Shown here piece by piece: positions 1 to 5,190 of a DNA stretch of 9,234 bases. Position 1 is the first letter of the stretch. Every line of letters starts with the position of its first letter. The notes beneath the pieces were generated by a model that was given only the letters and a program-made list of their open reading frames with translations, made no database searches and was not told the origin of the DNA. Location: the NCBI GenBank assembly GCA_944386315.1, contig CALXAS010000056.1, positions 1 through 9,234 on the forward strand, in the 5' to 3' direction. Both the position numbers and the translations under genes were made by a program. The DNA comes from an uncultured Clostridia bacterium. Its GTDB lineage: Bacteria; Bacillota; Clostridia; TANB77; CAG-508.

Positions 1-1
1 C

Positions 2-1039
2 GTAGGAGAAGTATTCGATAAACTATTTGTAAATTGCAAAAAAAGAATAGTAGTTGCAACTTTTGCATCTAATGTGCATAGAGTACAACAAATAGTAGAT
101 GCTGCTGTAGAAAACGGTAGAAAAATAGCTGTTTGTGGTAGAAGTATGATTAATATGATAGAAACAGCAAGAAAACTTGGTTATATTGATGTTCCAGACA
201 ATGTGTTTATTGATATTGATTTCATTAAGAATTATACAGATGAGCAATTGGTTATTATTACAACAGGTAGCCAAGGAGAAACGATGTCTGCCTTAACAAG
301 AATGGCAGCAGGAGAACACAAAAAAGTAGAAATTACACCAAATGATTTAATTATTATTTCTGCAACAGCCATTCCAGGAAATGAAAAATTAGTTTCAAAA
401 GTAATTGATGATTTAATGAAAATAGGAGCAGAAGTAGTATATAGCGCATTAGAAGATGTCCATGTATCAGGACACGCTTGCCAAGAAGAACAAAAACTAA
501 TTTTATCATTAACAAAACCAAAATACTTTATACCAGTGCATGGAGAGTATAGACAATTAATAGCACATGCAGAAACTGCTAAAAAGATGGGAATAGAACC
601 AGAAAATATTTTTATTAGTACCAATGGTAGAGTATTAGAATTAAATGAAAAAGAAGCAAAAATAACAACAACAGTACCATCTGGAAAAGTATTGGTAGAT
701 GGTTTAGGTGTTGGAGATGTAGGAAATGTAGTACTTCGTGATAGACAACATTTATCACAAGATGGATTAATTGTTATTGTAATGACAATGGACAATAGTA
801 ATGGAGAAATTGTATCCGGTCCGGATGTTATCTCAAGAGGATTCGTTTATGTGAAAGAATCAGAAAACTTAATGGACGAAGTAAAGAGGGTAGTAAGAGA
901 AGAAGTGCAAGCGTTAGAAGCCAATGGTGTAACAGATTGGTCAACTATTAAATCCACATTAAAAGACCACTTAAGAGACTATGTATTCCAAAAAACAAAA
1001 AGAAACCCGATGATTTTACCAATTATTATGTCTTTATAA
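2..1039 (+). CDS. rnj: Ribonuclease J, 3' part (5' end outside window)
   Basis: RNase J is a metallo-beta-lactamase/beta-CASP ribonuclease with 5'-3' exonuclease and endonuclease activity, acting in cytoplasmic mRNA decay and rRNA maturation. The reading frame is open from the window edge, so the gene starts upstream; 345 residues are visible of a family that is usually about 550. An ATG at 74 is internal and not the start: the residues before it already match the family (ATFASNVHRVQQ). Visible landmarks are the beta-CASP region, the HVSGHA metal/active-site motif (nt 461-478), PVHGEYR (nt 533-553), and the C-terminal domain ending in the usual RNPMILPIIM tail. The catalytic HxHxDH motif lies off the left edge. 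gltX starts 16 nt after the stop, so the two are probably co-transcribed. Whether this corresponds to J1 or J2 cannot be told. Confidence 0.95.
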   Translation, partial: VGEVFDKLFVNCKKRIVVATFASNVHRVQQIVDAAVENGRKIAVCGRSMINMIETARKLGYIDVPDNVFIDIDFIKNYTDEQLVIITTGSQGETMSALTRMAAGEHKKVEITPNDLIIISATAIPGNEKLVSKVIDDLMKIGAEVVYSALEDVHVSGHACQEEQKLILSLTKPKYFIPVHGEYRQLIAHAETAKKMGIEPENIFISTNGRVLELNEKEAKITTTVPSGKVLVDGLGVGDVGNVVLRDRQHLSQDGLIVIVMTMDNSNGEIVSGPDVISRGFVYVKESENLMDEVKRVVREEVQALEANGVTDWSTIKSTLKDHLRDYVFQKTKRNPMILPIIMSL

Positions 1040-1055
1040 AGAAAGGAAGAAGCGT

Positions 1056-2714
1056 ATGGATTATAAGGAGTTAGCAGATAAAATTTTTCCAAATGTAAAG
1101 GAAATTGCTTATTATGAAGAAAAATATAAAAAAAGAGATTTACCAGAAGGAGCTATTGTAACAAGATATGCACCAAGCCCAACAGGTTTTGTGCATTTAG
1201 GCTCTTTATATCAGGTTGTCATTGCAAAAAAGGTAGCAAAACAGACAAATGGAGTTTTCTTTTTAAGAATAGAAGATACAGATCAAAAAAGAGAAGTGGA
1301 AAATGGCGTAACAGGAATTCTGCAATCTTTAAAAGATTTTGGATTAGAGCCAGATGAAGGAATGACGGATGAAATCCACGAAAAAGGAAACTATGGGCCA
1401 TATAAACAATCTTTAAGAAAAGATATTTATGAGGCTTATGCAAAATATTTATTAGAACAAGGAAAAGCTTACCCATGTTTTGCAACACCAGAAGAATTAG
1501 AAGAAATGAGACAAAAGCAAGAAGCAGCTAAAATTCGTCCTGGATATTATGGCGTGTGGGCAAAATATAGAAATTTATCTGTAGAAGAAGCGGCAGAAAA
1601 AATAGATAAAGGAGAAAGCTATATTATTCGTTTAAAATCTCCAGGTAGAGAAGATAGAAAAATAAAGCATCATGATTTAATTAAAGGAAATGTAGATTTT
1701 CCAGAAAATGACCAAGATATAGTTATTATTAAAGCAGATGGACTTCCTACCTATCATTTTGCCCATGCAGTGGATGACCATTTAATGGGAACAACCCATG
1801 TAATTCGTGGAGATGAATGGCTATCTTCTGTACCACTTCATTTGCAATTATTCCAAATGTTAGGTTTTAAAGCACCAAAGTATGCACATATTGCACCTAT
1901 TATGAAAGAAGAAGACGGAGGAAAAAGAAAGCTTAGCAAACGTAAAGACCCAGAAGCAGCAGTTAGCTATTATACAGAAATGGGAATTCCAAAAGAAGCA
2001 GTAATTGAATATTTACTAAATATTGCGAATTCTAATTTTGAGGCATGGAGAAAGCAGAATCCAGATGCTTCTTTAGATGATTTTGAACTACAGCTAAACA
2101 AAATGAGCGTAAGTGGTGCTTTATTTGATATTGTAAAAATATTGGATATTGCTAAAACAGTTATTTCTAAATATACAGCAGAACATATTTATGAAGAAGC
2201 ATATAAGTGGGCAGAAAATTATGATGAAGAACTAAAAAATCTATTGCAAGATAAAGACTACGCTTTAAAGGTATTTGGTATAGAAAGAGGAAATGTAAAA
2301 CCTAGAAAAGACATTAGCAAATGGTCAGATGTGAAAGAAAATATAGAGTATATGTATGATAGTAAATTCTTTGGAAGAGAAATAGAATATCCCTATCAAA
2401 AAATAGCAGATCCGGAAAAAGTGAAAGAAATTTTGCAAAAATACATACAAAACTATTATGCACCAGAAGACGACAAGCAAACTTGGTTTGATAAAATAAA
2501 AGATTTAGCAGAAGAAACTGGTTTTGCAAGAGAAGTAAAAGAGTGGAAAAAAGAGCCAGAAAAATGGCCAGGGCATGTAGGAGATGTAAGTACAGTCATT
2601 AGAGTAGCTTTAACTGGTAGAACAAACACTCCAGATATGTATGAAATTATGCAAGTACTAGGAAAAGAAAGTGTGATAAAAAGATTAGAAAAGGCACAAG
2701 AGTATTTAAAATAA
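1056..2714 (+). CDS. gltX: Glutamyl-tRNA synthetase, long form
   Basis: Class I aminoacyl-tRNA synthetase that charges tRNA(Glu) with glutamate. Of 552 residues, the Rossmann core opens with RYAPSPTGFVHLGSL (residues 37-51; HLGS is the HIGH element), followed by RIEDTD at 71-76. The KMSKS-type loop is KLSKR at 292-296. The start at 1056 has a good Shine-Dalgarno (AAAGGAAG, 1042-1049). Two points differ from a textbook bacterial GluRS of about 480-490 residues. An N-terminal extension of about 35 residues precedes the HIGH region, and the anticodon-binding part is longer. The insert near residues 138-166 keeps only one cysteine (C141), so a structural zinc site is unlikely. I recall this long form from Clostridia, so it is a lineage variant and not a fusion. 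Whether it also misacylates tRNA(Gln) (non-discriminating) is not readable here; no gat genes are in the window. Confidence 0.96.
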   Translation: MDYKELADKIFPNVKEIAYYEEKYKKRDLPEGAIVTRYAPSPTGFVHLGSLYQVVIAKKVAKQTNGVFFLRIEDTDQKREVENGVTGILQSLKDFGLEPDEGMTDEIHEKGNYGPYKQSLRKDIYEAYAKYLLEQGKAYPCFATPEELEEMRQKQEAAKIRPGYYGVWAKYRNLSVEEAAEKIDKGESYIIRLKSPGREDRKIKHHDLIKGNVDFPENDQDIVIIKADGLPTYHFAHAVDDHLMGTTHVIRGDEWLSSVPLHLQLFQMLGFKAPKYAHIAPIMKEEDGGKRKLSKRKDPEAAVSYYTEMGIPKEAVIEYLLNIANSNFEAWRKQNPDASLDDFELQLNKMSVSGALFDIVKILDIAKTVISKYTAEHIYEEAYKWAENYDEELKNLLQDKDYALKVFGIERGNVKPRKDISKWSDVKENIEYMYDSKFFGREIEYPYQKIADPEKVKEILQKYIQNYYAPEDDKQTWFDKIKDLAEETGFAREVKEWKKEPEKWPGHVGDVSTVIRVALTGRTNTPDMYEIMQVLGKESVIKRLEKAQEYLK

Positions 2715-2786
2715 AAAATAAAGTAAAAATGCAGAATGTAAAATTAGCAAAAGAGAAAGAAGCAAAATACGTAAAAAATAATGCGC

Positions 2787-2822
2787 AAGGAAAAGGAAAA
2801 AAAAAAGAAAAGAAGAAAAGGA
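2787..2822 (+). other. 36-nt polypurine tract with A10 run
   Basis: Every base from 2787 to 2822 is A or G, including ten consecutive A at 2797-2806. It lies in the 117-nt gap between gltX and the DUF951 start and leads directly into that gene's ribosome binding region. Both the frame from 2781 and the frame from 2729 are open across it and give lysine/glutamate-rich peptides that look like translated A-rich DNA rather than protein. No hairpin terminator is visible in the gap, so the downstream gene is probably read through from gltX. Confidence 0.85.
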
Positions 2823-2831
2823 TGGATGAGG

Positions 2832-3026
2832 ATGGAGTACAAAATAGGAAATATTGTAAGAACTAAAAAACAACATCCTTGTGGCAGTAAACTCTGGGAG
2901 ATTACAAGAGTAGGCGTAGACTTTAAACTAAAATGTTTAGGGTGTGGACATGTGATTACAGTAGAAAGACCAAAAGCACTAAAAATGATTACGAAAAAAA
3001 TAGAAGACAACAAAGAAAATAGCTAA
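2832..3026 (+). CDS. DUF951 family small protein (YyzM-like)
   Basis: A 64-residue protein of the DUF951 family, widespread in Firmicutes and of unknown biochemical role. The signature is clear: YKIGNIVRTKKQHPCG, then W22-E-I-T-R-V-G, then KCLGCG (C35, C38) and a basic tail. C17 plus the CxxC pair would allow metal binding, but that is inference. I chose the ATG at 2832 because family members start a few residues before the YxxGxIV motif. Purine-rich GAAGAAAAGG and GGATGAGG precede it. ATG at 2826 (two residues longer) is possible. The longer start at 2781 would add a lysine/arginine-rich leader encoded by the polypurine tract and is unlikely. The gene lies 117 nt after gltX, with no promoter or terminator seen between, and ends in a hairpin that includes its stop codon. 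Confidence 0.88.
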   Translation: MEYKIGNIVRTKKQHPCGSKLWEITRVGVDFKLKCLGCGHVITVERPKALKMITKKIEDNKENS

Positions 3027-3053
3027 AAGGAAAGTAGCTTACTTCTTTTAGCT
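3021..3053 (+). other. Hairpin spanning the DUF951 stop codon
   Basis: Inverted repeat with arms 3021-3029 and 3032-3036 pairing with 3045-3053 and 3040-3044. This gives 14 base pairs, a two-base bulge (3030-3031) and a three-base loop. No T-run follows, so it is not a canonical intrinsic terminator. It sits just upstream of the real terminator and may protect the 3' end or be an mRNA processing site (inference). Confidence 0.7.
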
Positions 3054-3065
3054 AAAGTGAATAGC

Positions 3066-3137
3066 AAGAAGAAGCCTGCAGATTTTATAGGAAGAAAACA
3101 CAAGGTTCTATAAAATTTGCAGGTCTTCTTTTTTTAT
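3066..3137 (+). terminator. Intrinsic terminator of the rnj-gltX-DUF951 unit
   Basis: Long hairpin. Bases 3066-3072 pair with 3124-3130 (7 bp), then after a two-base bulge 3075-3090 pairs with 3108-3123 (16 bp including one G-T pair). The loop is about 17 nt, and the right arm runs into a stretch of seven or more T. It lies between convergent genes. On the minus strand the hairpin is followed by a less pure pyrimidine run, so it may also stop transcripts of the kinase gene that ends at 3167. Confidence 0.93.
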
Positions 3138-3166
3138 TAAAAAATCTCTTAACTAAAGTTAGACTC

Positions 3167-4303
3167 TTATTTTTTGTACTGAGGAAAAGTTATCACAAAG
3201 GTAGTTTGGTTATCTTTGCTTTCTGCTCGAATATTGCCACCATGCAAAGTAATAATTTCTTTTGCAATGGCAAGTCCAAGCCCTGCACCACCTGTATGTG
3301 TCCCACGAGAGTCGTCTAAACGATAGAATTTTTCAAAAATAGAATTTAGTTTATTTTCTGGAATGGTATACCCTTCATTTTGTATAGAAATAGAGATTTC
3401 CTCATTTATGCAAGTAACATGAATGATAATGTCTGTATGCTCAAAGCTATAAGAAATAGCATTTTTGATGACGTTATTCAAAACTCTAGATAATTTATCC
3501 GGGTCAGCCAAACAAGTAAGGTTATCTTCACAATGAATGATAATTTTCTTTCCTTGCTCATTAGTTACAGGATAAAATTCGTCAATTAATTGCTGTAGTA
3601 AGAATTTTAAATTTAAATTTTTTTTCATTAAAACTAGATTAGTATCATTAAATTTAGCAATTTCAAAAAATTCATTCATTAAATCTTCTAAGCGATAAGC
3701 TTTTTCCAAAGTGATATTTGTGTATTTTACGCGTTGCTCCATTGGTAAATCAGGAGTTTCTTTTAACAATTCTAAATAGCCAATGACAGAGGTAAGTGGT
3801 GTTTTTAAGTCGTGAGCTAGATAAACAATTAAATCATTCTTTTTTTGCTCACTCTCTTTGGCTAGTCGCTCATTTTTTTCTGCCTCATGTTTTAAATGGT
3901 TCATCTGTGTGCTAATATCTGCAAGCTCTGCTGGAAGTTGGATGTATTCTACGTTTTTGTCTAGTAACTGAGAAGATGCAATTTCTAGGGCAGAAATATA
4001 GGAATAGGTCTTTTTTAGCAAACGATAAGATAAAAAGGCAATACCCAGTATCAGAATCAGGCAAATGAAAAGGATGATAAGCATAGCATAGGGCTGTGTT
4101 CCGTCAAATAAAAAACTAAAAAGCCATAAAGCTTCATAATATACTTCGGGCAGAACATCATATACCCACTGAAAGTCCAAAAGAGAGATAATTTGTGCCA
4201 TAGCAAGAAGAACAAGAAGAAAAATAGCAGTAAAAATCAAAATTCTTAAAAAGAAATTTTTACGTATTTTTTCCCATAAAGTTTGTTTTTTATTCGATTT
4301 CAT
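3167..4303 (-). CDS. VanS-like sensor histidine kinase
   Basis: Membrane histidine kinase, 378 residues. It has a basic N-terminus, TM1 at about 18-41, a short outside loop (about 42-70), and TM2 at about 72-94. A coiled linker (about 100-157) leads to the HisKA box VYLAHDLKTPLTS with phospho-acceptor H164. The ATPase domain has the N-box (NNVIKNA, 276-282), the F-box FEKFYRLD and the G2 box GGAGLGL (338-344). The G1 region (about 308-314) lacks the usual DxGxG; as I recall, VanS is also divergent there. Overall wording strongly resembles VanS. I chose the ATG at 4303, which overlaps the regulator gene by 14 nt, a normal translational-coupling arrangement. The longer start at 4366 would overlap by 77 nt and add a segment unlike the family. 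With the regulator it should sense an envelope signal; the ligand is unknown. Confidence 0.93.
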   Translation of the reverse strand: MKSNKKQTLWEKIRKNFFLRILIFTAIFLLVLLAMAQIISLLDFQWVYDVLPEVYYEALWLFSFLFDGTQPYAMLIILFICLILILGIAFLSYRLLKKTYSYISALEIASSQLLDKNVEYIQLPAELADISTQMNHLKHEAEKNERLAKESEQKKNDLIVYLAHDLKTPLTSVIGYLELLKETPDLPMEQRVKYTNITLEKAYRLEDLMNEFFEIAKFNDTNLVLMKKNLNLKFLLQQLIDEFYPVTNEQGKKIIIHCEDNLTCLADPDKLSRVLNNVIKNAISYSFEHTDIIIHVTCINEEISISIQNEGYTIPENKLNSIFEKFYRLDDSRGTHTGGAGLGLAIAKEIITLHGGNIRAESKDNQTTFVITFPQYKK

Positions 4304-4976
4304 ATCCCACACCCCAAACTGTTTTAATAAATTTTGGATTTTTAGGCTTTTCCTGTAATTTTTCACGTAGCCTTTTGATATGCACCATAACCGTATTATT
4401 ACAATCTAAATACTTTTCTCCCCAAACATTAGAAAAAAGTTCTTCACTACTCACCACTCTGCCTCGATTTTGGCATAAATACCAAAGAATAGAAAATTCA
4501 ATAGGCGTTAAATTAATTTCTTGGTTATATAAAGTACATTTGTGGTTTTCCTTGTTCACATATAAGCCTAAAAATTCTATCACATTTTTATTTTCTTTTT
4601 CTGTATTATATTGATAGTATCTACGCATGGCAGACTTTACCCTAGCTACTAATTCTAAGGGATTAAAGGGTTTTGTCATATAATCGTCTGCTCCAATAGA
4701 CAATCCTTGAATTTTAGAAATATCATCTACTTTAGCAGTTAACATTAAAATGGGATAATGATATTTTTTTCTAATTTCACGGCAAATAGCAAAACCATCT
4801 ATATCTGGTAACATGACATCTAAAATAGCCATATCTAAGTGTTTTTCTTCTATACATTTTAAAGCTTCTTTAGAGTCATAAAATTTATATACCGTAAAAT
4901 TTTCATTTTTTAAATAAACTTCCACTAAATCAGCAATTTCTTTTTCGTCATCTAATACTAAAACCGCATAACTCAT
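4290..4976 (-). CDS. VanR-like response regulator, OmpR/PhoB family
   Basis: Cytoplasmic DNA-binding response regulator, 228 residues. The receiver domain has acidic pair D9/D10, phospho-acceptor D53 in ILDVMLPD, T80 and K102 in TKPF. The C-terminal winged-helix domain contains LTPIEFSILWYL, the recognition-helix region VMVHIKRLREKL, and the closing TVWGVGYEIE. Similarity to VanR runs the full length, for example EIADLVE.YLKNEN and GADDY.TKPF.PLEL. The Shine-Dalgarno GAAAGGA (minus strand, 4994-4988) lies 11 nt before the ATG, a rather long spacing. It is first in a two-gene operon with the kinase and is transcribed away from the 5191 gene. The six 11-bp repeats upstream are its likely binding sites. 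No vanH/A/X/Y/Z genes are nearby, so a resistance role is not supported. Confidence 0.94.
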   Translation of the reverse strand: MSYAVLVLDDEKEIADLVEVYLKNENFTVYKFYDSKEALKCIEEKHLDMAILDVMLPDIDGFAICREIRKKYHYPILMLTAKVDDISKIQGLSIGADDYMTKPFNPLELVARVKSAMRRYYQYNTEKENKNVIEFLGLYVNKENHKCTLYNQEINLTPIEFSILWYLCQNRGRVVSSEELFSNVWGEKYLDCNNTVMVHIKRLREKLQEKPKNPKFIKTVWGVGYEIE

Positions 4977-5000
4977 AGTTTATCTCGTCCTTTCAGCAGT

Positions 5001-5030
5001 ATTGTAACATAAAAGTAGGATGCCCTACAA
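5001..5030 (-). promoter_or_regulatory. Putative promoter of the regulator-kinase operon
   Basis: Read on the minus strand: a -10 TACAAT (5006-5001) and, 18 nt upstream, a weak -35 TTGTAG (5030-5025) matching TTGACA at only three positions. A short inverted repeat, GTAGG/CCTAC (5015-5019 and 5024-5028), lies across the spacer and the edge of the -35. The weak -35 abuts the 11-bp repeat array, which would fit autoregulation (inference). Confidence 0.5.
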
Positions 5031-5035
5031 CAAAT

Positions 5036-5101
5036 GTAAGAAAAACGTAAGAATTTCGTAAACAAAATATAAGAAATTTGTTAGAGAAAAGTAAAAAGTA
5101 G
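5036..5101 (+). promoter_or_regulatory. Six tandem 11-bp repeats, likely VanR-like binding array
   Basis: Head-to-tail units start at 5036, 5047, 5058, 5069, 5080 and 5091, exactly 11 bp apart. Their first five bases are GTAAG, GTAAG, GTAAA, ATAAG, GTTAG and GTAAA. Position 2 is always T, position 4 always A, and positions 6-7 are almost always A; the tail is A/T-rich. A weaker in-phase unit may start at 5025. OmpR/PhoB-family regulators commonly bind direct repeats with 11-bp periodicity, one helical turn. The array sits between the divergent regulator gene and glycosyltransferase gene and reaches the -35 position of the latter. Binding by the adjacent regulator is inference. Confidence 0.72.
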
Positions 5102-5122
5102 AGGAGAAAAAAGCGATATAGT
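5094..5122 (+). promoter_or_regulatory. Putative activator-dependent promoter of the glycosyltransferase gene
   Basis: A -10 TATAGT lies at 5117-5122. At 17-bp spacing the -35 position (5094-5099) has no resemblance to TTGACA and falls inside the last 11-bp repeat. A good -10, an absent -35 and an overlapping regulator site is the usual design of a class II activated promoter in the PhoB/OmpR family. The predicted start of transcription is about 5128-5130, giving a leader of about 60 nt. Confidence 0.55.
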
Positions 5123-5142
5123 AAGCTAAAAGAAATAGCTTA
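5122..5142. repeat. Inverted repeat TAAGCTA/TAGCTTA with a third copy at 5165
   Basis: Seven-base arms at 5122-5128 and 5136-5142 are separated by 7 nt. A further TAGCTTA occurs at 5165-5171, just before the AAAGGA ribosome binding region (5173-5178). The inverted repeat overlaps the last base of the -10 and the expected start of transcription, where a DNA operator could sit. A closely similar stretch, differing by two single-base gaps, occurs at 3021-3041 in the hairpin after the DUF951 gene. Function unknown; chance in AT-rich DNA is possible. Confidence 0.45.
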
Positions 5143-5190
5143 AAAATGCTTTTATCGTTAGAAGTAGCTTAGAAAGGACTAGGTTTTAAA

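Noticed and set aside
232..795. 187-codon open frame on the minus strand
   Set aside because: Antisense shadow of the RNase J gene. No ribosome binding site; the serine/threonine/isoleucine-rich product is typical of reverse-complemented AT-rich coding DNA.
2729..2866. 45-codon plus-strand frame rich in lysine between gltX and DUF951
   Set aside because: No Shine-Dalgarno, overlaps the DUF951 start, and the product simply reflects A-rich DNA. Kept only as a note in the polypurine finding.
2744..3013. 89-codon minus-strand frame rich in phenylalanine and leucine
   Set aside because: Reverse complement of the polypurine tract and DUF951 gene; hydrophobic only because of poly-T.
3021..3053. 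First hairpin as an intrinsic terminator
   Set aside because: No T-run follows the stem; the hairpin at 3066-3137 has one and is the better terminator.
3146..3163. Separate minus-strand terminator for the kinase gene
   Set aside because: Although TTTTTT follows on the minus strand, the stem is only about four or five pairs with a bulge, too weak to call.
4375..4614. 79-codon plus-strand frame inside the response regulator gene
   Set aside because: Antisense to a well-conserved domain, with no start signals.
3167..4976. Glycopeptide-resistance (van) cluster
   Set aside because: Only the regulator and kinase resemble VanR/VanS. No ligase, dehydrogenase or dipeptidase genes occur in the window.
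5036..5101. CRISPR array or replication iterons
   Set aside because: Units are only 11 bp, directly abutting and degenerate, with no spacers. No replication initiator gene or DnaA boxes are seen; the position between divergent promoters fits an operator.
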